NCBI GenBank assembly: GCA_030748215.1
Contig: JASMMK010000027.1
Span: 1-40,402 of the forward strand
DNA: 40,402 bases
Source of the DNA: Candidatus Scalindua sp.
GTDB lineage: Bacteria > Planctomycetota > Brocadiia > Brocadiales > Scalinduaceae
Direction of reading: 5' to 3'
Each line of letters opens with the position of its first letter. The stretch's first letter is position 1. The notes below the pieces were generated by a model. That model ran no database searches and was not told where the DNA came from. It worked only from the letters and a program-made list of their open reading frames with translations. Positions 12,037-20,026 of this stretch are shown one piece after another. A program made the translations under genes and the position numbers.

Positions 12037-12087
12037 GAAAAGTACCTCCCTCAAAAACTGAAGAAAGCTGACAGTTTTCTTCCCTAG
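12037..12087 (+). repeat. 51-bp repeat, copy 2 (orphan copy of the top6A 3' end)
   Basis: It still spells the last 16 residues and stop of Top6A ([16 protein letters not shown]) but is not attached to a gene. All three differences from copy 1 are synonymous. It is followed by TTATAT-containing sequence that weakly resembles the DNA after copy 1, so the similarity may extend past the stop codon. Confidence 0.92.
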
Positions 12088-12191
12088 GCACTTATATATC
12101 ATCGAGGTGGTAAGGGAAAATTTTTCTGCGAAGGGATCAGGAAACTCATGAAAAGGTCTTTGGATTTAATCTCTACCTTTCCACAAAAAGC

Positions 12192-12350
12192 CTATCGGCG
12201 ATAGTAAATAAAAATTAACAACAAAACAAGGCAAAGACCAAAAGCGATTCCTTTACTAGGAAAAAAACTAATTGCGAATATTATCACACCAATTGTCAAT
12301 ATTCCTGTAAAAACGATAAGCATCCTATTCCATCCACTAAGCTTTTTCAC
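12192..12350 (-). CDS. 52-residue membrane peptide, last gene of the opp cluster
   Basis: A GTG at 12350 follows a strong ribosome site (GGAGAGG). The peptide begins MKKLSGWNRMLIVFTGILTI and shows two hydrophobic segments (about residues 10-29 and 34-50) ending YYRR. It lies 26 bases after the oppF stop on the same strand. The family is not recognised. A small two-span accessory protein of the permease is possible but only inferred from position. Confidence 0.6.
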   Translation of the reverse strand: MKKLSGWNRMLIVFTGILTIGVIIFAISFFPSKGIAFGLCLVLLLIFIYYRR

Positions 12351-12376
12351 ACTAACCTCTCCTTTAACTCAGCATA

Positions 12377-13342
12377 TTAAACATAAACCTCATGGCAGGC
12401 TATCTGATGCCCGCCTAAAATCTTCCTCAACTCCGGCACCTCCATACAGCACCTCTCTGTCTTAATCGGACAGCGGGTATGAAAACAGCAACCCGGCGGA
12501 GGTGATGATGGAGAGGGAATATCTCCCTGGAGCAATTCCCTCTCTTTACGTTTGCCCGGAGTGATTTCCGGAATGGCAGAGAACAGCGCTTTAGTATATG
12601 GATGTTTAGGGTCTGAGAATAGCGTATCCCTGTCCGTCAACTCCATTATCTTACCCAGATACATTACTGCGATCCTATCCGCAATATGCTCTACGACTGA
12701 AAGGTTGTGCGCAATGAAGAGGTAGCTCAGATTAAACTCTTTCTTTAGATCAGAAAGCAGATTCAACACCTGGGCCTGAACCGAAACGTCTAAAGCTGAC
12801 ACCGCCTCATCACAGACAATAAAGTCCGGATTAAGTGCTAAGGCACGGGCAATTCCAATTCGCTGGCGCTGTCCACCGGAGAATTCATGGGGATGACGTT
12901 TAGAGTAATCAGTAGACAACCCAACCTTCTCTAATAACTCCGCAGTCTTTTCACGCCTCTGCACAGACGTTCCAACACCATGAATTGTCAAGCCTTCAGA
13001 AATTAACTGTCCCACTGTCATACGAGGATTTAAAGAAGAGAAAGGATCCTGGAAAATAATCTGCATTCTCTTACGCAAGCCAAAAAGAGATTTCCTGTCA
13101 GCACCAAGAACATCCGTGCCATCAAAATGAACACTTCCCTCCGTGGCCGGAACTAACCGCAGAATTGTCCTGCCTATTGTCGTTTTGCCACAACCCGATT
13201 CACCTACCAGGGCCAGCACTTCTCCCCTGCCAATATCAAAGCTCACTCCATCAACCGCTTTTACATGGCTGGTAGTTTTGGAAAACATTCCTTTCTTCGA
13301 ACTGAAGTACGTTTTGAGTTCTTTAACTTCCAAAAGATTCAT
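12377..13342 (-). CDS. oppF: Oligopeptide/dipeptide ABC transporter ATP-binding protein OppF/DppF
   Basis: The 321-residue protein has all ABC ATPase motifs: Walker A GESGCGKTT, signature FSGGQRQRIGIARAL, Walker B FIVCDEAVSALD and the switch histidine in LFIAHNLSV. The C-terminal oligopeptide-transporter extension carries the cysteines of CCFHTRCP. Such cysteines bind an Fe-S cluster in some Opp/Dpp ATPases. It powers peptide import together with OppD. Its ATG overlaps the oppD stop (ATGA). It is the fifth gene of oppABCDF. Confidence 0.95.
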   Translation of the reverse strand: MNLLEVKELKTYFSSKKGMFSKTTSHVKAVDGVSFDIGRGEVLALVGESGCGKTTIGRTILRLVPATEGSVHFDGTDVLGADRKSLFGLRKRMQIIFQDPFSSLNPRMTVGQLISEGLTIHGVGTSVQRREKTAELLEKVGLSTDYSKRHPHEFSGGQRQRIGIARALALNPDFIVCDEAVSALDVSVQAQVLNLLSDLKKEFNLSYLFIAHNLSVVEHIADRIAVMYLGKIMELTDRDTLFSDPKHPYTKALFSAIPEITPGKRKERELLQGDIPSPSSPPPGCCFHTRCPIKTERCCMEVPELRKILGGHQIACHEVYV

Positions 13343-14316
13343 TTCCCCTCCTCATATAAAAAGCAGGAAACAAAATGATCACTAATTACTTCCGTCATTC
13401 CGGGATCCTTCTGGCTACAAACGTCCATGACGTGAGGACAACGGTCGGCAAAATGACAACCTTCAGGATAGTTCTGAGGCTTCGGAACCTGCCCAGGAAT
13501 CTCGTTCAATCTATCTACCCGATTTCCTAACTGCGGAATGGCCTTAATGAGACCCTGTGTATAGGGATGTTTGGGGTTTTGAAAGACTTCAATTACTCCG
13601 GCTTTTTCTACCACCTTTGATGCATACATTACCAACACTTCATCAGCTACTTCCGCAACCACAGCCAGATCGTGAGTGATCAATAAAATGGACATTCCTT
13701 CGGTTGATTGGAGCTGTTGCAAAAGGTCAAGTATCTGAGCCTGAATGGTCACATCTAGCGCAGTCGTCGGCTCATCTGCAATCAACACCTCCGGATTACA
13801 ACTCAAAGCCATTGCAATCATGACGCGTTGCTTCATTCCTCCTGACATCTGGTGTGGATACTCATCAATTCGTTTATCAGCATCAGGGATACCGACTTTT
13901 GTAAGCATCTTGATAGCACGCTGCCTGGCCTCTTTTGGATTAACCTCTTGATGGAGCACAATTGCTTCCACGATCTGATTACCAATCGTGTATACAGGAT
14001 TGAGTGAAGTCATAGGCTCCTGAAAGATCATAGCAATTTCGTTGCCGCGGATATCTCGCATTTCGTTTTCCGTCAGCTTAATGAGATTTTTTCCCTTGTA
14101 AAGAATCTCTCCACTTTCAACTTTTCCTGGCGGCATCGGGATCAGGCGCATGACTGTATATGCCGTCACTGATTTACCACAACCGGATTCACCAACAACA
14201 CAAAGTGTTTTCCCTTTCTTAAGAGCGAAATCGACTCCATCAACAGTCGGCACCACCCCTTCATCCGTATGAAAGTGGGTTTTCAGATTCCTGACTTCAA
14301 GAACGATATCGTTCAT
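13339..14316 (-). CDS. oppD: Oligopeptide/dipeptide ABC transporter ATP-binding protein OppD/DppD
   Basis: The start is placed at the ATG 14316 (MNDIVLEVRNLKTHF), giving 325 residues. This ATG overlaps the oppC stop as ATGA, and the longer open frame reaching 14481 only adds sequence that is oppC in another frame. Motifs are Walker A GESGCGKSV, signature MSGGMKQRVMIAMAL, Walker B VLIADEPTTALD and H-loop LLITHDLAV, with the CHFADRCP cysteines in the C-terminal extension. It pairs with OppF as the cytoplasmic motor of the importer. Confidence 0.95.
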   Translation of the reverse strand: MNDIVLEVRNLKTHFHTDEGVVPTVDGVDFALKKGKTLCVVGESGCGKSVTAYTVMRLIPMPPGKVESGEILYKGKNLIKLTENEMRDIRGNEIAMIFQEPMTSLNPVYTIGNQIVEAIVLHQEVNPKEARQRAIKMLTKVGIPDADKRIDEYPHQMSGGMKQRVMIAMALSCNPEVLIADEPTTALDVTIQAQILDLLQQLQSTEGMSILLITHDLAVVAEVADEVLVMYASKVVEKAGVIEVFQNPKHPYTQGLIKAIPQLGNRVDRLNEIPGQVPKPQNYPEGCHFADRCPHVMDVCSQKDPGMTEVISDHFVSCFLYEEGK

Positions 14317-15515
14317 TTCTGCCCCCTCATTTTCGGATCCAGGGCATCCCTGAGCGTATCGCCAAACAGATTCACCGGTAGCACCAATGCCATCATGAAT
14401 ATAAATGCCCCCAACAGGTTCCACCAGACTATCGGTTCGCGAGCCAGTTCCAGATTCGCCTGGTTTATCATATTGCCCCAACTATAAGTACTTTGACCTA
14501 CTCCAATCTTCAAATAGCTCAAGACCGCCTCTGCCAAAACTAAATGGCTGAAACCAAGAACACTCGTTATCAGAACAAGATGAAAAATATTTGGAACAAT
14601 ATGCCTGAAAAGTATCCGAATACGACCAGATCCCAACGCAATAGCTCCCTGGACATAATCCAGCTCCCTGGTCTTCAAGGTTTCACCTCTAAGGAGCCGG
14701 CAGAGAGAGGTCCAGCCGGTTATCCCCATAATCAAACAGAGGTTGAAAATACTTGCTCCCTGAATCAAAATATAAGCTGCGGCGATCAAAACAAATGGGA
14801 TAGACCCGATTGTTGAATAAACAAATTGTACCGATACGTCCGGCCATCTCCCGAAATACCCGGCGATAATGCCCAGAACCAAAGCGATCGGAATTGAGAT
14901 CATCGTAGTAAATCCACCAATGATCAAGGCCGTCCTGATCCCTTTAAGGCAGATATACAAGACGTCTCTACCAACAACGTCTGTGCCCAATACATGCCTT
15001 CCCGGATAATTAAGTTTCTCCTGACGCCAGACACTTTCCCCTTTTTCATTTTGAATAAGGTCTTTGGTAAATTGATGATCAGATACTGGTGCAGAATAGG
15101 TCTTCTCATTATTAGTACGAATACCGGTACAGACACGGTCCAATATAGAAAGAGCATCATTTTGATATATAATCTCACCTCTCAAATCTTTAGAAATATT
15201 GCCTGTTTCGTCAAGAAGTGGATCACGCCACTTAAAACTGTCTGCAATACCAACCATTACAAAGAAGCAGAGAATAAAAAAAGATATTGCTGCCAGCTTC
15301 CTCCTAAATATATATCGCCATATATCCCTCCCCCTCTCATTCTTCACTGAATTATAAACAAAATAAACGATTGCCAGGAAAACAACTGCTGCAATCGTAT
15401 TTTGCAGGGGGTAGTTATATTGAATAGATTCTGGCCATGTCTTAGCTGTTAATAGAAACATATTATCTGAAAGTTTAAAGTTAAAAGTACCTAAAATGCC
15501 TAAGTTAAAATACAC
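14313..15515 (-). CDS. oppC: Oligopeptide/dipeptide ABC transporter permease OppC/DppC
   Basis: The 400-residue membrane protein has the binding-protein-dependent permease layout. The coupling motif lies in the ...CRLLRGETLKTRELDYVQGA region, and DVVGRDVLYICLKGIRTAL marks the start of the permease domain. Hydrophobic segments lie near 41-60, 72-91 and then five in the C-terminal half. Compared with a typical OppC (about 300 residues) it has an extra N-terminal span and a longer first periplasmic loop. The predicted start is a GTG without a clear ribosome site; an internal ATG (MFLLTAKTW) is an alternative. The gene follows oppB by 23 bases. Confidence 0.92.
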   Translation of the reverse strand: MYFNLGILGTFNFKLSDNMFLLTAKTWPESIQYNYPLQNTIAAVVFLAIVYFVYNSVKNERGRDIWRYIFRRKLAAISFFILCFFVMVGIADSFKWRDPLLDETGNISKDLRGEIIYQNDALSILDRVCTGIRTNNEKTYSAPVSDHQFTKDLIQNEKGESVWRQEKLNYPGRHVLGTDVVGRDVLYICLKGIRTALIIGGFTTMISIPIALVLGIIAGYFGRWPDVSVQFVYSTIGSIPFVLIAAAYILIQGASIFNLCLIMGITGWTSLCRLLRGETLKTRELDYVQGAIALGSGRIRILFRHIVPNIFHLVLITSVLGFSHLVLAEAVLSYLKIGVGQSTYSWGNMINQANLELAREPIVWWNLLGAFIFMMALVLPVNLFGDTLRDALDPKMRGQK

Positions 15516-15538
15516 TTTGTCCGTTCTTCGTTCGCCTA

Positions 15539-16525
15539 CTACTTAAACCTTATCCTTGGGTCTACCAGTGTGTAGCTGATATCCGTTAAAATTAGACCTA
15601 CTATGTAGAGAAGAGATCCCAGAAAGACCATAGATCTGACTATCGCAAAATCCTGTGAGTCGATAGCTTCAATGGTGAAGTTCCCCAATCCCGGAATCCC
15701 AAAGAAAATCTCCAGTAGAAAAGAGCCCATGAACAGAAAAGGAATGCTCATAACAATATTTGTCAAGAGCGGGATCATTGCATTTTTCAGACAGTGCTTG
15801 AAAAGTATCACACGCTCTGATACCCCTTTTGATCGCGCTGTCCTGATATAGTCCTTGTTTATCTCTTCCAGAAAGATAGTCCGGTAAAACCTGACACTCG
15901 CTCCAATACCGGAGATCACCCCGACAACAACCGGCAGGAAAACAAACTTCCAGGAATAGATACCTGATTCATATCCGGATATCGGAAACAGCTTTAGTAA
16001 TTTCCCAAAGATAAACTGGCCTCCAATAATATAAAAGAGCATTGAGATTGACATCATAAAGACACAGAGAACTAAAGCCCACAAATCAACATATGTTGCC
16101 CGGTAAAAGGCAACTATCAATGCCGTGCTGATACAAACTATCAGACTCAAGAATAACATAGGAACGGTAATCGTCAGGGAAGGTACCATTCTGTGTCTGA
16201 TCTCTTTTCCGATATCAAGGTTGTTCCGGTCTGACTTACCAAAATCAAATTTCAAAAGCCTTGCCGATTTCTGAACAAAAATTGTCTGTGTTATCTTAGA
16301 GAATCCCTGTTCTTCAGAGTTGAAGACACGAGGCAGATGGTAACTGTGATCTCTCTTCCACTTTTCAATCGCTTCTGGTGTTACATTTTTATCCCCGAGG
16401 ATTTTCTTTGCCATCATATCGGGTGGATTGAGGACAAAAAACAGAAAGAACGTCAGCAGATTTACCAGTAGGATAACCGGCAGAAAATAGAGAACGCGCC
16501 TGAATGTAAAGGAGAATATATTCAT
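15539..16525 (-). CDS. oppB: Oligopeptide/dipeptide ABC transporter permease OppB/DppB
   Basis: The start is set at the ATG 16525 (MNIFSFTFRRVLYFLPVILL), giving 328 residues. It overlaps the oppA stop as ATGA, and the longer frame only reads through the end of oppA. The first membrane span and the long periplasmic loop are typical of OppB. The EAA-type coupling loop reads DYIRTARSKGVSERVILFKH. It forms the membrane channel with OppC and delivers peptides handed over by OppA. Confidence 0.94.
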   Translation of the reverse strand: MNIFSFTFRRVLYFLPVILLVNLLTFFLFFVLNPPDMMAKKILGDKNVTPEAIEKWKRDHSYHLPRVFNSEEQGFSKITQTIFVQKSARLLKFDFGKSDRNNLDIGKEIRHRMVPSLTITVPMLFLSLIVCISTALIVAFYRATYVDLWALVLCVFMMSISMLFYIIGGQFIFGKLLKLFPISGYESGIYSWKFVFLPVVVGVISGIGASVRFYRTIFLEEINKDYIRTARSKGVSERVILFKHCLKNAMIPLLTNIVMSIPFLFMGSFLLEIFFGIPGLGNFTIEAIDSQDFAIVRSMVFLGSLLYIVGLILTDISYTLVDPRIRFK

Positions 16526-18741
16526 GCCGTTGCCTTTCCGCGGCGGCGAATGGTAATAATAGCCGGCACCGTACCTAAACCCAACAAAATTACAACTAAA
16601 ACCACAGGCCAGAACCTGGGCTGGTTCCACTCTTTCCGCTTCTTCTCACGCAGAACATGGTCAACTCTTTTGAACTTTAAGGCGCCCCTGTACATCGCAT
16701 TTGGTTTCGCATTTGAGTACCACTCATGAAATAGTCCATATGCAACTGGATTAAGCCCCCCTACCCAGGGACTGTCCTTGTGTAGAATATTCTTCATTTT
16801 CCTGATAATTTCCAGGCGCTCCGGCCCACTAGGCATAGTCTCCATTTTTTTGAATAGCCTGTTGAACTCTGGATTGTCATAGTTTGAGGTATTCTCACCT
16901 TTATATTTCTCTCTGGAATTCGGACCGTAGAGAAGAAAGAGAAAGTTCTCAGGATCGGGATAATCCGCATTCCATCCCCACATGGTAAACTGATAACTCC
17001 CCTGGTCTATTTTTTCACGAAAACGATTGTAATCTGAAGTCTCATTTTTCATGACTACACCTAGCTTTTTAAACTGCTTCTCAAACCAGATTATTCGCGG
17101 CCCAAGCGCCGGTGAATACCAAGAATTAACAAAGGTGATCTCTAAAGGACGCCCGTCCTTGTACTTTCCATTCGGATACCCTGCTTCAGCCAGCAGCTTT
17201 CTGGCCTCATCTATTTCCCTACGCTTTGCATTTTGAGATTTTTCATCCCAATAGTAGGCAACCGGGTTCATACCGGCCTTTCCCTTCTCATATCCAAAAA
17301 TTCCGGGTGGCAAAGGACTTTGAGACGAAGTTCCGCGTCCATTAGCAAAGATTTGAATATACTCCTCCATATCAATCGCAATGGAAAAAGCCTGTCTCAG
17401 ATTCCTCTGTTCTTCAGTATACCCACCAACAACCGGATCACTCATATTGAATGCAACATACATGGTCGATGGGCTGACACTTGTTAGAAGACTAATATTT
17501 CGATCCTTTAAGAACTCCGAGGCTTCAACATTACCATGTGTAGATATCTGTATTGCCTGTCCAAAGCTGTCCTTGGAGATACCGGAAGTATCGTAATAGC
17601 CTTGCAGAAATTTATTCCACAAGGGTATCGACTCTTTCTCTTTCTTGAAAATAATTTTATCCAAAAAAGGAAGTTTTTTACCTGCGTCCACAAGTAACCC
17701 TTTCTCTCTATCACCCTCCTCCCCTGTTGAGGGATAATATTCATCATGAAAGTTTTCATTAGCCACAAAAACATATTCAAGGTTAGGATCGTATTTCTCA
17801 ATCCGATAAGGCCCTGTCCCCAAAGGATAACGATCGATCGTTATTCCCTTATCACGGAGAATTCCCTGCTCAAAGAAATCTATGGCCTCCTGGGGCATAG
17901 GCGCAAAAAAAGGCATTGCCAGCCAGTAAAGGATCTGAGGATATGGTCTTTTCAGAATAATCTGATAGGTATAATCATCTATCAATTTAACTCCGGGAAA
18001 AGGCTGAGCATTCAGATCCAGATGAATCGGATTTACCCTTTCGTCCTGTTCCCGGTTATAAGCAGCCCCCTGCTCTTCACTTCTACGCCTCCTCTCTGCC
18101 TCCAGATCTTTAACCAATGCACCGGCGAATGTATCCAGACCGTCAATGTACTTAGCCATGATGGGTAGTATCGGACAAGGCAGTCTCGAATCCGCCAGTC
18201 GTTTAATTTGATTGACGTAATCAATTGCTTTCAATTCCCGGGTTGCAACTTCATGAAAGTCCGTAATGCGATCAACACCGTTTAGTATCTCATCAGGCCA
18301 TTCTGTTTTGACAAAACATGGATGGTTCTGATATTTAATTCCTTCTTTAATTTTTATTGTATAGACTACTTTTTCAACCTGCTCCATATCAACATCAGCA
18401 GATAACAGTCTTCCTTCATCATCATAATACTCTGCAACAGGGATATTTGTCGCAGTTAACGGTTCTAATTCATATGGCCGTTTCAGGAAGTGATACTGAA
18501 AAGGAGGCTCATAAACCAATTCCAGAAACGCATATTCGTCCGAAGAGTAGGAGATCGCCGGATCCAGATGTTTGGGAGGTTCCGTATAAACCGAATAAAA
18601 GATCGGCTGAGCCCTCTCTGATTTCGGATATGGGTGATTAGGGGTACAGGAAGTTTGTCCAAATAACATCAATAACAAACTCAACATCAATGAATGTTTC
18701 AATGTACTCTTTAAAACTGAACAATCTGTCCTTTTTCTCAT
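16522..18741 (-). CDS. oppA: Oligopeptide-binding protein OppA/DppA, large, with C-terminal anchor
   Basis: This is a family-5 solute-binding protein of 739 residues, well above the usual 530-600. The N-terminus has a signal peptide ending near C32 (FGQTSC), a weak lipobox because glutamine stands where leucine is usual. Conserved family-5 blocks include YPLGTGPYRIEKYDPN and MWGWNADYPDPENF. Near the end (about 710-730) there is a hydrophobic span, WPVVLVVILLGLGTVPAII, followed by a basic tail, so it may be anchored at both ends. It starts six bases after the vapC stop with an AAAGAG ribosome site inside vapC. It captures peptides for the OppBCDF importer. Confidence 0.92.
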   Translation of the reverse strand: MRKRTDCSVLKSTLKHSLMLSLLLMLFGQTSCTPNHPYPKSERAQPIFYSVYTEPPKHLDPAISYSSDEYAFLELVYEPPFQYHFLKRPYELEPLTATNIPVAEYYDDEGRLLSADVDMEQVEKVVYTIKIKEGIKYQNHPCFVKTEWPDEILNGVDRITDFHEVATRELKAIDYVNQIKRLADSRLPCPILPIMAKYIDGLDTFAGALVKDLEAERRRRSEEQGAAYNREQDERVNPIHLDLNAQPFPGVKLIDDYTYQIILKRPYPQILYWLAMPFFAPMPQEAIDFFEQGILRDKGITIDRYPLGTGPYRIEKYDPNLEYVFVANENFHDEYYPSTGEEGDREKGLLVDAGKKLPFLDKIIFKKEKESIPLWNKFLQGYYDTSGISKDSFGQAIQISTHGNVEASEFLKDRNISLLTSVSPSTMYVAFNMSDPVVGGYTEEQRNLRQAFSIAIDMEEYIQIFANGRGTSSQSPLPPGIFGYEKGKAGMNPVAYYWDEKSQNAKRREIDEARKLLAEAGYPNGKYKDGRPLEITFVNSWYSPALGPRIIWFEKQFKKLGVVMKNETSDYNRFREKIDQGSYQFTMWGWNADYPDPENFLFLLYGPNSREKYKGENTSNYDNPEFNRLFKKMETMPSGPERLEIIRKMKNILHKDSPWVGGLNPVAYGLFHEWYSNAKPNAMYRGALKFKRVDHVLREKKRKEWNQPRFWPVVLVVILLGLGTVPAIITIRRRGKATA

Positions 18742-18747
18742 AACTCT

Positions 18748-19113
18748 TTATGTTTTAGTAATACCCAATCCAAGTTTTATAGATACTTCATTAAGTTTTT
18801 TGTCAAGCGTCCAGATAGGAGTTTGTGCCAATACGCCCGAAGCGAGCAGATGGATATCGATATATCCTAATCCTTTTCCCATCAATTTATTATTCTCAAT
18901 AAAAGGTAATACCTCTTCATGTTCTGCCTGAGTCACCATGGGTAGGGTTTGAAGGAGTGAAAGTATCTCATATCTGTTCCGGAGATACCCACAAGCAAGC
19001 TCGCCAATAATGAATGGATGACAGACAACACCACCATCGTTCAATGAGTTCGTAAGCCCGACATTACCTTCCCGAAGGTGGGATACCCACACTGACGTGT
19101 CAACTAGAAGCAT
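18748..19113 (-). CDS. vapC: VapC-type PIN-domain ribonuclease toxin
   Basis: The 121-residue PIN domain shows the four acidic residues of the active site: D5 (LLVDTSVWV), E38 (IIGELACG), D86 (YIDIHLL) and D104 (TLDKKL). VapC toxins cleave tRNA or rRNA when released from their antitoxin. The gene starts one base after the vapB stop. Its own stop is only six bases before oppA on the same strand, so the pair is placed as a head module on the peptide-transport operon. Confidence 0.93.
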   Translation of the reverse strand: MLLVDTSVWVSHLREGNVGLTNSLNDGGVVCHPFIIGELACGYLRNRYEILSLLQTLPMVTQAEHEEVLPFIENNKLMGKGLGYIDIHLLASGVLAQTPIWTLDKKLNEVSIKLGLGITKT

Positions 19114-19114
19114 T

Positions 19115-19312
19115 TTATACGTTTCCTGTTTTTCTTCTGGGCACCATTGTCAACTTCTTCTCAGTACCCCCCAATTTAGCAAGTCTCTTGCTGCTCTCTA
19201 TTGCAATCAAGGCTTCCAATCCCAATTTTACAAGAGTCGTCTTTTCCTTAACACCGGTCAATTTCGATGCTTTACTAATCAACTTGTCCTCAATATTTAA
19301 CGTTGTCCTCAT
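19115..19312 (-). CDS. vapB: VapB-type antitoxin
   Basis: The 65-residue protein starts MRTTLNIEDKLISKASKLTG, the ribbon-helix-helix type opening of VapB (DUF2191-like) antitoxins. Its C-terminal part (KKLTMVPRRK) would bind and block the toxin. The ATG has an AGGTGG ribosome site. The antitoxin-first order, one-base gap to vapC and the palindrome upstream all fit an autoregulated toxin-antitoxin pair. Confidence 0.9.
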   Translation of the reverse strand: MRTTLNIEDKLISKASKLTGVKEKTTLVKLGLEALIAIESSKRLAKLGGTEKKLTMVPRRKTGNV

Positions 19313-19327
19313 AATTTACCACCTTGC

Positions 19328-19378
19328 CATATGCTCAAGCATATGTATTAATATGCATTAATTATACATATATGTCAA
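19328..19378 (-). promoter_or_regulatory. vapBC promoter and palindromic operator
   Basis: The minus strand has a -35 TTGACA (19378-19373), a 17-base spacer and a -10 CATATT (19355-19350). Between the -10 and the vapB ATG lies an 8-2-8 palindrome, CATATGCTCAAGCATATG (19328-19345). This is where a VapB-VapC complex would bind to repress its own transcription. More ATATG/CATAT half-sites lie between the -10 and -35. Confidence 0.72.
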
Positions 19379-19435
19379 GTATATTTTCCCTTGAAATACA
19401 TCTCAGACTTTAAGCATCGAAATTTCAATGTGTTA

Positions 19436-19500
19436 ACGCTTCGACTCAGCTCAGCGTGACTCAATCCTTTGCGCCAACACGACGTCATCCTGAGCAAGGA
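19436..19500. repeat. REP-like imperfect inverted repeat
   Basis: CTTCGACTCAGCTCAGCGTGAC is followed, after about 25 bases, by GTCATCCTGAGCAAGG. The arms GCTCAGCGTGAC and GTCATCCTGAGC are reverse complements at 10 of 12 positions. The words resemble the CTTCGACTCCGCTCAG/GTCATCCTGAGC family of small repeats scattered in many bacterial genomes. Its right end abuts or overlaps the rubredoxin remnant. Confidence 0.45.
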
Positions 19501-19608
19501 GGTCCGGAGGCAGGAATAGGACTCAGAACAAAGTTTGAAGATCTGCCTGATGATTGGGTATGTCCGGAATGCGGTGCGATAAAAGATCATTTTGAAAAAG
19601 AAGAATAA
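19495..19608 (+). pseudogene. Rubredoxin remnant (C-terminal half)
   Basis: The plus strand reads [20 protein letters not shown], then [15 protein letters not shown] and a stop at 19606-19608. This is the second half of a rubredoxin, with the second CPxCG iron ligand pair and the [11 protein letters not shown] signature. The first CxxCG pair is absent in any frame, and no start codon or ribosome site is seen. Upstream sequence is repeat DNA, so the gene has lost its 5' half and cannot bind iron. Rubredoxins are small electron carriers. Confidence 0.75.
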
Positions 19609-19742
19609 GTATACCGTTTAATTAGTAGAGACTTTTTTGTCAATAGATTTAGGGTTTTCTGAACTTAGAAGTGGTACAATACAGTTGTTAACGAAGAGTT
19701 CGTCAAGAGTGCAATTCTAGCCTTTTTATGAGGAGTGAAAAA

Positions 19743-19946
19743 ATGAATGACAGTGACATGGAAAAACTTGAATTTCTTGTGGACGAGTATTATATACCGG
19801 AAATGGTTGCAAGCCTGAGCAGTATCTGCCGATTAAGGGCTGACGATATTAGAGGGACAGACAAGGAAGTTGCTAAAAAGTTTGAAACGTATTCAGACAT
19901 CCTGAATGATGCACGAGCTAAAATAGATGCTGCTTCACAGGGGTAA
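19743..19946 (+). CDS. 67-residue hypothetical acidic protein
   Basis: The start is set at ATG 19743 because the ribosome site GAGGAG lies just upstream of it; an ATG at 19728 would place that site inside the gene. The protein begins MNDSDMEKLEFLVDEYYIPE and is acidic and probably helical, with no signal peptide and no known motif. An extended -10 (TGGTACAAT, near 19672-19680) lies about 60 bases upstream. Promoter plus ribosome site support a real monocistronic gene. I do not recognise the family. Confidence 0.6.
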   Translation: MNDSDMEKLEFLVDEYYIPEMVASLSSICRLRADDIRGTDKEVAKKFETYSDILNDARAKIDAASQG

Positions 19947-20026
19947 TTCCGGGTGCAGAATGTCAGATACCGAGTTGTCATTCGTTATCTGGCAACGGCC
20001 GTTCGACATACAATAATTAATTCTTA

